A DNA stretch of 30,239 bases from CAZIUL01 sp964542475. GTDB taxonomy: Bacteria > Planctomycetota > B15-G4 > CAYZWU01. Below the pieces are notes generated by a model. That model searched no databases, was not told where the DNA came from, and worked only from the letters and a program-made list of their open reading frames with translations. A program made the position numbers and the translations under genes. The stretch covers positions 1 through 30,239 of the forward strand of contig CAZIUL010000051.1 in the NCBI GenBank assembly GCA_964542475.1. The letters are read 5' to 3'. Shown piece after piece: positions 1-8,397 of the stretch. Position 1 is the stretch's first letter; each line of letters starts with the position of its first letter.

Positions 1-345
1 TTTTTTAAAAAGCAATATTATACGTCACTGTATTTGTGGACTGAAGTACTAAGCCCGGCGTTGGAAGGAGTGCTCGCCCGACAAGCAGGTGAGGCGGGAC
101 GCGACGCGGCGACCCTTGAAGAGGTGGTTGCCGGGGCTAATGGATTGGAGGATCTGGCAACGCGTCTCATCTCAGAAAACCTTCTCTTCCTGGAGGACAC
201 CTCTCCCTCGGCGCGATGCCGGGCCTACGATTGGCTGGTGGCGAGGTGCCGGGCCCCCGAAGGGTACGATCCCTTGGATACAAGAACAAAAAGACGGGCC
301 GCGTTAGAGCGTGCCCTTGACAGCACAGGTGAAGACACGCCGTGA
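1..345 (+). CDS. C-terminal part of an unrecognised protein, cut by the window edge
   Basis: Reading frame 1 is open from the first base to a TGA at 343-345, giving 114 residues, so the gene very probably begins outside the window. A TTG at 34 could serve as a start, but the frame upstream of it is also open and begins FFKKQYYTSLYL. The visible part is mostly helical and rich in Ala, Arg, Glu and Leu, and ends in a charged helix with DTRTKRRAALERAL. I recognise no motif, catalytic residue or membrane segment. Its stop overlaps the GTG start of the next gene by four bases (342-345), which suggests translational coupling and a shared operon with the AsmA-like protein. The function is unknown. 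Confidence 0.6.
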   Translation, partial: FFKKQYYTSLYLWTEVLSPALEGVLARQAGEAGRDAATLEEVVAGANGLEDLATRLISENLLFLEDTSPSARCRAYDWLVARCRAPEGYDPLDTRTKRRAALERALDSTGEDTP

Positions 346-3300
346 AATCAAAAAAGAAAAAGAGTGCCCCTTCCCGGAGCCGTCGCTGGTTGAGACGCCT
401 TGCTTATCTGTTTTCGGCCCTGGTTCTTATCATAATCCTGATTCGCTTCGGCGTGATACTGGCCTTGCCATCCATCATCGAGAGCACCGCTGAAGACTAC
501 GGCATGCACTGCTCCTACGAACGCCTCGACTTTTCCATGCTCACCGGAGACCTCGAACTCTGGAACCTGGTGATCGAACCCGGGGAGGACGGGGAATCGT
601 TCATGGACATGGAGTACTGCCGAGCCGACTTGGCGGTTTCAGCCCTCTTCGCGGGACGCCTGGTGGTGAGGCGGCTCGAGGTGGACGGCATGGATCTTTT
701 ACTGGAGCGTGACCCGGACGGCACCCTTCCCATGCTGCGGCACTTTAAGAAAAAGACGGAGCCCGAGGAGGTGGAGCCCGAGGACGGGGAAGACGCTCCT
801 TCGGAAGCGCTGGACCTCTCCCTTCCCCTGGAGATCAACGCCATACGGCTTCAACATGTCCACACACGGGTGCGGGACGCATCGGTTTCACCGCCCCTGG
901 ACGCCCGCTTCGACTTCAACCTCCGGATCTCCCACGTGGGCGCGCAGACGCGGCGCACGCGCTTCGAGCTCACCTTGACCTCTTCGCCCGTTTTGGATGC
1001 CTTCACCGTGGAAGGCACGGCATCGGCGTCGGAGAGCGAGCTCGACGCGACGCTCACCATGGAGGTACGCGGTTTTCATCCCCGCCACCTGCGAGGCTAC
1101 CTGGCCCCTATGGGTCTGCAGCCTCGGGCGGAAGCCCTCTCCTTCAGCGCCGGCGCCCGGGTCCAGGCGCAGGTCGTGGAGGAGCGGCCCGACACGGCGC
1201 GGGCCTCTTTACAGGTCAGCGAAATCCGGGCATTGGCCGACGGGCAGGAAACCTTTGCCTTGCACCGTTTTCTCGTGGAAGCCGAGCACCTGGGCAGCAA
1301 CGCGCCTGAGATCTCCCTTGTAAGCGTTGAAGGCGGCCGGGCAACGGCTTCCCGTGATGTCGAGGGTGTGTTGTGCGCCGCTGGTTTTGCGTTTCAAGGC
1401 AGTTCAGCTGAACCCGAAGCCGATCCGCTCTCGCCCTCTTCGTCTCCGGAAGAGCCCAAGGAGTTGACCTGGTCTATTCAAACCCTGGCGGTGCGGGATC
1501 TCCAGGCACGATTTCTTGACCAGGCGGTCTCCCCTGAGACGGTCCTCGCATTCCATCTCGATGAGCTGAAAGCACAGGCCTTGGATGCCACACCGGGCAG
1601 CCTGCCTGATCGCATGGCTTTGGATGCACGCCTCAACCTGCCCAATGTGGTGGAAGCTATCCGGATCCAAGGAGTGACCGCGCCCTTTGCGGCGCACAAG
1701 ACCTTGGATCTGCAATTGTCCGCGGAAGGCATCGTACCCGAGGCCCTGGCGCCTTACCTGGAGGAAGCGGGGATCGAGTCCGCCTTGAAGAGCGGTTCTC
1801 TCGGATTTGCGCTCCATGCAGCCGTGGAGCAGGAAGTAGAGGGCCGGTTAGCAGCGGAGTTCCATCTCGATAACCTGCGCTTCATGGACGATGGCCGGGA
1901 GCTGCTCGGTCTGGACCGTATAGCCCTATCTGAACTGGAGATCGCTGCCGAATCCGGCCGCGTATCTGCAAAAAAGATAGAGCTGTCTGGCACGCGCTGC
2001 CGGGTGCAAATAGAGGGGAACGGGATGCTCAATGCGTTGGGTTTCCGCTTTCATGAGAAAGAATCGAAAGGAGCCGCACCACCGCTGCCGCTGGAGCTGG
2101 CGGATCTGGGATTCGAAATCACGGACTTCCAATGGGATCCCAACCCACATACCGAGGCCCCGACCCCTGCAAAAATCGAGGTGTGGTTGGAATGCCCGGA
2201 CCTGATGGAGCGAATGACCCTTTCGGGGTCCCTCCTTGCCAAGAGCAATGCACTCTCACTGGATCTCGCCCTGGCAGGGGAAGGCATAACCGCGAAGGCG
2301 GCAATACCCTACCTGGCTGCCGCAGGTATCACTCCACTACTGGAAGACGGTCGATTGAACCTGGATCTCGATGGGGAGATCCTGCTTGAAGAAACCGGCT
2401 CGATCGCTTCCATTTCGATTACGGATCTCGCATTCGAGGACAGCGGGACGGAATGGGTGGATCTGGACGTTCTGCGGGTCACCAACGTGCGGGCGATGCC
2501 CGGTGCGACACGGATTGAAGCCGTGGAGATCGAACAGCCCAGGGCCCGCGTGCTGCGCGAGAGCGACGGGAGCATGGTAGCGGCAGGCTTCCGTTTTGGA
2601 ATGCCCGCGGCCAAAACCGCTGAAGAAACGGCGCTGCCTCAACCTGAGACTGAAGCAGAACCTTCACCCGAAAAAGAGCCTTCACCCTTCAGCTTGGATA
2701 GGTTCCGCCTTAACGGCGCGGAACTCTTCTGGCTCGACCGAGCATTGACGCCCGCGGTGGAGACATCGGCCCAGCTATACTTTTCAATGGACAGTGTAGT
2801 GCTCGGAGCGGAAGCGGACCCCGCGTCTTTCCAAGCGGTGTTCCGCGTGCCGGATACCCTGGAACAACTTTCCGTGGAGGGAACCTTTTCCGCTTCCTCC
2901 GATCGCCAGGGAGCGGACTTGATCCTCCAAGCCCAGGGCCTGCGCGCCGGTCGCTTGGAACCATATTTTCCCGCGGGGACCCGGCTCACCTTAAAGGACG
3001 GACGCTTCGCGGCGAGGATCGAGGCGGAGGTCAACGCATTGGATGAGAGCGGCCAAAAAGCGAAACTGGCTATCCGCGACGTGGAATACCGCGACGGGGA
3101 AGAGGGATCTCCTTTCTTAAAGGCAGATGCGATCCAGGTGCTGGTTTCTCGGTTCGACCCTGAAGGAAAGGTCATCGCTGTGGAGGAGGTATCCCTGGCC
3201 GGGCTGGAATTGGATGTCCGAAGGAGCCCTGACAATGAAACCCGTCTTTTGGGCCTCGCGCTGCTCCCGACCGTTCCGAAACCCGACGAGGAGTCCGCCG

Positions 3301-5483
3301 TGGAAGCCGTCGAAACGGAAACGCCCGCCCTCCAGCCCAAGGCACCCCGGAGAGCGGCGGAAAGCCTGCCCCTGGTCACGCTGGAGAAGCTCGATCTCAA
3401 CGTGGCCGAGATTTCATTCAAGGATGAAAGCGGGCCGGACGGGCCTTCCAACACCCGCGCGAATCTGCGCTTCTACAACCGGGAGCCGATCCGTCTGCTG
3501 GGAGAGGATCCTGAGGGCTTGCCCCCGACAAAGCTGGGCTTGCGCGTACAGATCGCTCCGGGCCTGGAGTCTTTCCTGCTCCTCATAGACACCCTTCCCT
3601 TTGCCCCGGAGCCCACCCTGCAGATCGAGGTCGAGGCGCAAGGCATCAACGGAAAGGATCTGATGGCACTCATGCCGGGCATGGCCGAGAAGATCGACGG
3701 CAGGGGACTGACGGACGGGCGCTTGCATGGGCGCCTGGAAGGCAGCGTAAATGTGAAGCGCCGCCACGCTATGGACTTCAACCTGTCCAAGGGTTTTGGA
3801 CTGGAGCTTCTCCTGAAAGATTGGGAGTTCAAGAACGGCGCGGAAGGAAAGACGCTGATCGGCTTGGATGAGCTCCTTCTGGATGTGGCGCGCGTGGTGC
3901 CGGAAGCCCAAAAGGTGCACGTCCGTTCGCTGGAGATCGTGAAGCCCACGGCCGAAATCTCCAGCGAGAAGGACGGCCTCCATCTGCTGGGTCTGGTGAT
4001 CAAGCCCCAGGAGGAGCCGGCGACAGATCCTGCTCCGGAAACGAAACCCCAAGCAGAGCCGGTGGCCGCGGAGCAGTCCAAGGAAGACATGCCGGAGCTC
4101 CGTGTGGACAAGATCTTCGTCACGGACATAGACTTCTCTTACCAGGACAACGCGGTCACCCCTCCGATGCGCCTGCCCCTCAACCAGTTGGATGTGGAGA
4201 TCCGCGATTTCAACAGCCTGGCCTTGGTGGAGCCGCGTCCTTTTGGTTTCAATGTGCTTATAGGCGCGGATAAGGCGCCCCTGCCAAAGCGGTCGGGCTC
4301 CGGCGGTCTCTTTGGCACGCTGGGGGACGCCATCAACGGGCTCGCCGGCGGGGAAGAGGAGGAGGCGCTCGAAGAGCGCACTCTCTTCGAGGAGATTTCG
4401 CTGAGAGGCAAGTTGGCTGTGGTGCCCTCGCTGAACGGATGGGTCAAGGCCGGAGTGAGCGCCCTGGAACTGGCCAACTTCAGGGGCTCCGCCGAGGAAG
4501 CGGGGGTCATCCTGGACAAGGGCATCTTCGACACCGACCTGGATCTGCGCTTCAGGGAGGACGGCTCCCTGGATACGCAGGCCAATTTCACCTTCACGGA
4601 CCTCAGCCTGTCCGAGCCTCCCGATGGCCCGATCTCGCAATACCTTCATCTCCCCGCGCCGCTGGATGTGGTAATCTTTCTTCTGCGCGACGAGGACGGC
4701 GCCATCAATGTGCCGTTCAACTTCGAGGTGAAGGCGGACGGAATCTCCGCGGGCAGCATAGCCGAGACGGCGATCACCACCTTCGGCACACTAGTGGCCA
4801 ACGCCATCGCCAGCTCGCCCTTCCGCGTTGCGGGTACCCTGGGCGATCTGGTACCCTTGGGCGGTGAGGAGGTAGAGGAGGGGGAGCAGATATTGGCTGT
4901 CACATTTGATGCGGGGAATGTGCACCTCACCCGGTCCATGCGCCGAAGCATGCAGCGCCTGGTGGAGCAACTCAAAGACGAGGAAGAGACAGCGGTAACC
5001 TTGAGGCATTCGCTGGGCCAAGGCGACCTGAAGGTGGCGGCCAAGCACGCCAACCCAGGGAGGCAGGAATGCCTGGATCTCTCACACCGATTAAGGCAAA
5101 AGAGGAAGGAGATCGCCGGGGATCGCGCTCAATTGACGGCAAAGGCCCGGGTGGCCTTTGCCGCTGGAATGTATCAGAAGGGGATCAAAGCCACGAAAAG
5201 GATCCGAAACCTTGACCGGGAGGCTGGGATGACCGAGCAGGCATTGGACCGCGTGTTCGAGCTCCTGCGTCCCGGTGCGGAACGCCGGGCGGGTCGGCGG
5301 ACGCAGGGAGCTTGTATCGCGATCGGGCAAGCACGGCTGGAGGCGGTGCGCCGGGAGTTGATGGAGAGCGGCATCCCCGATGCGGAGAACCGCATCCGCC
5401 TGACCCGGCCCAAGATCGATGAGAAACTTGCCCCGAGCGGGGGAAAGGTGCTGGCGTCAACCAGTAAAAGGAAGAAGTCCTAG
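342..5483 (+). CDS. Giant AsmA/DUF748-type envelope protein with five repeated modules
   Basis: This 1713-residue protein starts at GTG 342. It has a basic N-terminus, one transmembrane or signal-anchor helix at about residues 25-45 (LVLIIILIRFGVILAL), and then a long periplasmic body. The first segment after the anchor (Y-x-R-L-D-F near residue 60, then alternating beta strands) is typical of AsmA/DUF748 proteins. These belong to the group of long beta-groove proteins linked to lipid transport or outer-membrane homeostasis. At least five similar modules can be seen, starting near residues 236, 454, 638, 860 and 1093. Each has an alternating-strand opening, a Pro/Gly loop, a stretch of LxDGR type and an ending such as LGLxxxP or AAGFRF. 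Glu/Pro-rich linkers separate some of them. The last 180 residues are helical and end with an LEAVRRELMESGIPDAENR segment, similar to the RAxAVxxxLxxxGI element at the end of DUF748 proteins. A role in envelope lipid handling is inferred from the family only. Confidence 0.75.
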   Translation: MKSKKKKSAPSRSRRWLRRLAYLFSALVLIIILIRFGVILALPSIIESTAEDYGMHCSYERLDFSMLTGDLELWNLVIEPGEDGESFMDMEYCRADLAVSALFAGRLVVRRLEVDGMDLLLERDPDGTLPMLRHFKKKTEPEEVEPEDGEDAPSEALDLSLPLEINAIRLQHVHTRVRDASVSPPLDARFDFNLRISHVGAQTRRTRFELTLTSSPVLDAFTVEGTASASESELDATLTMEVRGFHPRHLRGYLAPMGLQPRAEALSFSAGARVQAQVVEERPDTARASLQVSEIRALADGQETFALHRFLVEAEHLGSNAPEISLVSVEGGRATASRDVEGVLCAAGFAFQGSSAEPEADPLSPSSSPEEPKELTWSIQTLAVRDLQARFLDQAVSPETVLAFHLDELKAQALDATPGSLPDRMALDARLNLPNVVEAIRIQGVTAPFAAHKTLDLQLSAEGIVPEALAPYLEEAGIESALKSGSLGFALHAAVEQEVEGRLAAEFHLDNLRFMDDGRELLGLDRIALSELEIAAESGRVSAKKIELSGTRCRVQIEGNGMLNALGFRFHEKESKGAAPPLPLELADLGFEITDFQWDPNPHTEAPTPAKIEVWLECPDLMERMTLSGSLLAKSNALSLDLALAGEGITAKAAIPYLAAAGITPLLEDGRLNLDLDGEILLEETGSIASISITDLAFEDSGTEWVDLDVLRVTNVRAMPGATRIEAVEIEQPRARVLRESDGSMVAAGFRFGMPAAKTAEETALPQPETEAEPSPEKEPSPFSLDRFRLNGAELFWLDRALTPAVETSAQLYFSMDSVVLGAEADPASFQAVFRVPDTLEQLSVEGTFSASSDRQGADLILQAQGLRAGRLEPYFPAGTRLTLKDGRFAARIEAEVNALDESGQKAKLAIRDVEYRDGEEGSPFLKADAIQVLVSRFDPEGKVIAVEEVSLAGLELDVRRSPDNETRLLGLALLPTVPKPDEESAVEAVETETPALQPKAPRRAAESLPLVTLEKLDLNVAEISFKDESGPDGPSNTRANLRFYNREPIRLLGEDPEGLPPTKLGLRVQIAPGLESFLLLIDTLPFAPEPTLQIEVEAQGINGKDLMALMPGMAEKIDGRGLTDGRLHGRLEGSVNVKRRHAMDFNLSKGFGLELLLKDWEFKNGAEGKTLIGLDELLLDVARVVPEAQKVHVRSLEIVKPTAEISSEKDGLHLLGLVIKPQEEPATDPAPETKPQAEPVAAEQSKEDMPELRVDKIFVTDIDFSYQDNAVTPPMRLPLNQLDVEIRDFNSLALVEPRPFGFNVLIGADKAPLPKRSGSGGLFGTLGDAINGLAGGEEEEALEERTLFEEISLRGKLAVVPSLNGWVKAGVSALELANFRGSAEEAGVILDKGIFDTDLDLRFREDGSLDTQANFTFTDLSLSEPPDGPISQYLHLPAPLDVVIFLLRDEDGAINVPFNFEVKADGISAGSIAETAITTFGTLVANAIASSPFRVAGTLGDLVPLGGEEVEEGEQILAVTFDAGNVHLTRSMRRSMQRLVEQLKDEEETAVTLRHSLGQGDLKVAAKHANPGRQECLDLSHRLRQKRKEIAGDRAQLTAKARVAFAAGMYQKGIKATKRIRNLDREAGMTEQALDRVFELLRPGAERRAGRRTQGACIAIGQARLEAVRRELMESGIPDAENRIRLTRPKIDEKLAPSGGKVLASTSKRKKS

Positions 5484-5499
5484 CTCCAGGAGTGGGCTA
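5481..5499. terminator. Small hairpin holding both stop codons of the convergent genes
   Basis: TAGCTC (5481-5486) pairs with GGGCTA (5494-5499), with one G-T pair and a seven-base loop. It is followed on the plus strand by a pyrimidine/T-rich stretch. The TAG of the plus-strand AsmA-like gene (5481-5483) and the TAG of the minus-strand hydrolase (5497-5499) form the two feet of the stem. The stem is short and the T-run is interrupted, so this is only a possible weak bidirectional terminator. Confidence 0.3.
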
Positions 5500-6990
5500 T
5501 CTTTCTTTCTTCTCTTCCGGCAGCACAAAGGGGGGAAGGCGCATTTTTTCGACCCCAGAAGTGTCCAGCCCTTTCACGGTACCTTTGGTCAGAAAATCCC
5601 TTTTGATGCGTTCGATGACCGGGCCGCCCACACCGTGCGCGCCGGGAACCACGAGGTGGAAGCTGTTCTTGAGGTGTTTTGCCGCTTCCGCTGCAAAACG
5701 GGGCGGAGTGACCGGATCGTGTGTGCCGGAAAGAAGCAGAACAGGCACATCCGATTTCACCGGCTTTCCATAATCCGAGGGAACATCGCCGCTGGGCCAG
5801 ATCGCGGCGACTGCCATCTGCCGGCGCACGCGCCCGTCTCCGAGAAAGGTGTTCCGCGTCAAGCGTGAGATGGATTTCGGATCGATACGGGGGATGTCCT
5901 CGCTGCCGGTCACGCACAAGAGCATGCCGAAGTTGATGATGTTCTTGAGCCTGCGGAGGCTCATCATCCCCAGCTGGGCGAACGGCTCGTAATCCCCTTC
6001 ATAGGCTTTTAACAGGCACAGCGGCACCTGGCGGTTTGTGTCGAGGTAGTACATCATGATCCGCAACGCCTCCGCGAAAACATCGCGCGTCAGCATGACG
6101 GCGACCCTTTCATTCGTGGCGGGATGCCGGATCATGACTTTTACCGGTTCAGCATCGAGTCGTTTGAGAATCGAACGGAACTTCCGTTTCAATCCCGGAA
6201 AGGCCCGGCAATATTCCGGATTCGCATCCACCTCTTCGAAGATCCTGTCGAGCCCTTCCTGCGCCGCGCTCGCATGGTAGAGCGGGTTCTTGAAGGCGAT
6301 GGGCGCGACACCGTCGAGGATGGCGCTTCGCACGGTCTGCTGGTGCCTGCGAATATAGACCAGCGCGGCCCGGCTGCCGTATGAGCCGCCAATCAGGTTG
6401 ATCTTGTCGTAACCCAGGGCGGTGCGCACCTCGTCAAGGTCATCCATGGCGACCGGCGTGGTGTACCTGGTGAGGTCGGCCTTTTTATCGAGTTCCTTCA
6501 GCGCGGCCTCGAACGGCTCCGGTTGAAAGATGGGGTCGAGATACCCCTGTAGATTGCCGTCGTTTCCGGGCAACCTCACCTGCAGCGGATTTGACCTTCC
6601 GGTCCCACGCTGGTCCACCAGGACGATGTCCCTTTTTTCACGCATCCAGGATTTGGCGAGCCCCTTGGCGCTTCCGGTAGCGGCCACTCCCGGCCCCCCT
6701 GCGAGCCAGAAAACCGGGTCGGGTTCGGGATCCGGCCCTGTTGCAGGCAGCACAACCAGGTTCAAGTCGATCATGCGGCCCTCGCAGGTTTCACGGTTCT
6801 CGTACACCTTGTACGTACCGAGCAGCACCTTCGATCCTGATGCCTGATCCTTGTGCTCGGTGAGATCGAGCCGCGATCCGGTCGCAGCCTCCTGGGCCGG
6901 CCCGGCGATGGGCCAAACAATCAAAACAAACAGAATCATCAAGATTGTGATTCGGCGAAACATCTTCATGGAATCAGTCATATTCATCAT
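5497..6990 (-). CDS. Secreted alpha/beta-hydrolase, proline iminopeptidase/TAP-like (S33 type)
   Basis: The 497-residue protein has an N-terminal signal sequence after a short lead (MKMFRRITILMILFVLIVWP, then a likely cleavage near GPAQ), so it should act in the periplasm or outside the cell. The alpha/beta-hydrolase core is complete. It has an oxyanion-hole stretch WLAGGPG, a DQRGTGRS strand-turn, a nucleophile elbow GGSYGS with Ser203, an acid Asp425 in GTHDPVTPP, and His452 in GAHGVGG. The arrangement, with a large lid between Ser and Asp, matches tripeptidyl/proline-iminopeptidase hydrolases such as the SlpD/E and TAP families. A peptide or ester substrate is therefore likely but cannot be specified. 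The start ATG (6990) overlaps the stop of a 28-residue peptide gene. Met4, Met8 or Met10 could also be the initiator. Confidence 0.85.
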   Translation of the reverse strand: MMNMTDSMKMFRRITILMILFVLIVWPIAGPAQEAATGSRLDLTEHKDQASGSKVLLGTYKVYENRETCEGRMIDLNLVVLPATGPDPEPDPVFWLAGGPGVAATGSAKGLAKSWMREKRDIVLVDQRGTGRSNPLQVRLPGNDGNLQGYLDPIFQPEPFEAALKELDKKADLTRYTTPVAMDDLDEVRTALGYDKINLIGGSYGSRAALVYIRRHQQTVRSAILDGVAPIAFKNPLYHASAAQEGLDRIFEEVDANPEYCRAFPGLKRKFRSILKRLDAEPVKVMIRHPATNERVAVMLTRDVFAEALRIMMYYLDTNRQVPLCLLKAYEGDYEPFAQLGMMSLRRLKNIINFGMLLCVTGSEDIPRIDPKSISRLTRNTFLGDGRVRRQMAVAAIWPSGDVPSDYGKPVKSDVPVLLLSGTHDPVTPPRFAAEAAKHLKNSFHLVVPGAHGVGGPVIERIKRDFLTKGTVKGLDTSGVEKMRLPPFVLPEEKKER

Positions 6991-7073
6991 CGATACAATC
7001 CACTCTTCTTCCGGTTGTACAATCCAAGGATAATCCCAAGCAGCTTGCAGCAGGCGAAGAACAGCTTGTACAT
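6987..7073 (-). CDS. 28-residue hydrophobic small protein coupled to the hydrolase gene
   Basis: A short open frame reads MYKLFFACCKLLGIILGLYN followed by RKKSGLYR and a TGA at 6989-6987. An AAGGAG Shine-Dalgarno sequence lies five bases before the ATG at 7073. The stop overlaps the ATG of the hydrolase as ATGA (6990-6987), the usual signature of translational coupling. The peptide is one hydrophobic helix with two adjacent Cys and a basic C-terminal tail, compatible with a small inner-membrane protein. It could instead be only a leader that helps translate the hydrolase. I recognise no family. Confidence 0.5.
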   Translation of the reverse strand: MYKLFFACCKLLGIILGLYNRKKSGLYR

Positions 7074-7336
7074 CACTTCTCCTTGTTTTTTTCTTGGATA
7101 TCGATATTCATGCTGAGATATTCATACCGACCAGCCTCATTCCATTCCTGTTTATGACTATATTCCCTATAGATGAAATTGAACAGTGTTTCTTCTGTTG
7201 TGATCGGTTGGGTCGACCCCTCGGGTTGGGCTGGGGTGTTTTGTTTTTGGCCTGCTCATAGTACAATGACGGGCGCAGGCTGGATAGGCCTGAATGGCGC
7301 AAAAGGCGCAGTGCGGCATAGACATGGAGATGTACC
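7074..7336. other. Divergent intergenic region between the hydrolase unit and the selenoprotein
   Basis: No further gene is seen in these 263 bases. They should contain the promoters for both directions. A perfect 10-bp palindrome (GGGTCGACCC, 7210-7219) lies between the two units and could be an operator. ACCCC (7216-7220) can pair with GGGGT (7233-7237) just before a T-rich stretch, a possible attenuator-like hairpin ahead of the selenoprotein gene. Confidence 0.4.
7241..7267 (+). promoter_or_regulatory. Candidate sigma70-type promoter for the selenothioredoxin gene
   Basis: TTGTTT (7241-7246) and TACAAT (7262-7267) are separated by 15 bases. The -10 element matches the consensus at five of six positions. 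The -35 element is weak and the spacing is short. The start codon lies about 70 bases downstream. It was judged by eye only. Confidence 0.25.
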
Positions 7337-8383
7337 GTGAAAACAAAAAAGATCGCGCGGACCCTGGCGACCCTGCTGGTTGCGGCAGCAGTGACAGCCG
7401 CAAGTGCAGCCGGACAGGAGCTGACATTCGAAAACCTCGATTTCGACGGGATTCTCAATGCCCGTATAGAAAAGGCGGACCTGGTGGAAAAGGTGGTTCT
7501 CATCCACCTGTGGGGCAGCACCTGACCGATCTCGGTGATGGAGGGTCCTCCACTCATGGCGTTTTACAAGGAAACGAAAAAAGCCCACCCGGCCTTTGAA
7601 ATGATCGGGATCGAGGTTCAGTATTCGGGTACGGATGTGATCCGGGATCACATCGACTTCTACGGAATGAAATACCCCATTGCAGAAAGGGGATCCATCG
7701 ACGGCTACACCGGTGTGGTGCTGCCGGTTGAGATCGTCTTCAATCACAAGGGCGAGCTCATCCTCCACAAGCGCATCTTCGACGACAAGGTCAGGCAGGT
7801 TATCCTCGAGGCTCTGGCAGCGGCTCCCCATCCGCTGCTTGGTGATAAGGAGTACAAGCACCTCGCCCGCGAAGCACAGTGGGTGAAAAGCAACAAAAAC
7901 CTGGGCGAGGCCCTGGCCCGCGCGCGAACCATCTGGGCCGACCACGAGGCCGAGCCAACGCTGTGGGACGAAGCCTACACCTTGTTCTCGCGTTTGGACA
8001 ACCATGCCGAGAGCCTGCTGTGCAATGCCGAGCTGACTGCCGAAGAAAACCCGGTGATCGGTGTCAGGGCTTACCGTGAAATCAACGAGATGTTCGCCGG
8101 GGACGAACGCGGCCTGCAGGCCAAGAAGGCCATGGAAGCCCTTGTTGAGCATAAAAACTTCAAGCGGGAGCATGACGCCTGGGTGATATGGGAAAAGGCG
8201 GCGCCCATCTACGAGAAGCACCGGCTGCGGATCACCGATCAAAATAGAATTCTTCTGGAAACAGTAAATACGCTATGCAGCGGATACCGCGGCACAGTGG
8301 CCGGCGACCTGGCAGTCAACCTGAAGCCGCAGCTCGTTGAGGCATTGAAGGCCCGTGACCCTTCCTTCACAGGCGACGGATGA
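7337..8383 (+). CDS. Exported thioredoxin-fold selenoprotein, UxxS active site (UGA at 7523-7525 read as Sec)
   Basis: The frame begins at GTG 7337 (GGAGATG Shine-Dalgarno), runs through one in-frame TGA (7523-7525) and stops at TGA 8381-8383, giving 348 residues with Sec63. Residues 1-26 are a Sec-type signal peptide ending near AASAAGQ. The segment VVLIHLWGST-U-PIS aligns position by position with the TlpA/thioredoxin active site (FWATWCPPC): Sec63 takes the first Cys position and Ser66 the second. The fold continues on the far side of the TGA, with the strand ending VLPVEIVF (cis-Pro) and then NHKGELI. A hairpin with a GGUC loop follows the UGA directly. Residues after about 165 form a helical C-terminal domain of unknown role. 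A periplasmic thiol/disulfide or peroxide-related redox activity is likely; the partner is unknown. Standard gene calling would split this into a 62-residue fragment and a headless 282-residue protein. The ATGA overlap with a later possible start links it to the next gene. Confidence 0.8.
7535..7557 (+). promoter_or_regulatory. Candidate bacterial SECIS element of the selenothioredoxin mRNA
   Basis: GGAG (7540-7543) pairs with CTCC (7548-7551) around a four-base GGTC loop (7544-7547). The stem continues as GTGAT (7535-7539) against A-TCAT (7552-7557) with one bulged C at 7553. The loop starts 19 bases after the UGA. The loop sequence and spacing closely resemble the E. coli fdhF SECIS recognised by SelB. 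Confidence 0.75.
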
Positions 8384-8397
8384 AAGGAGACCGACGG

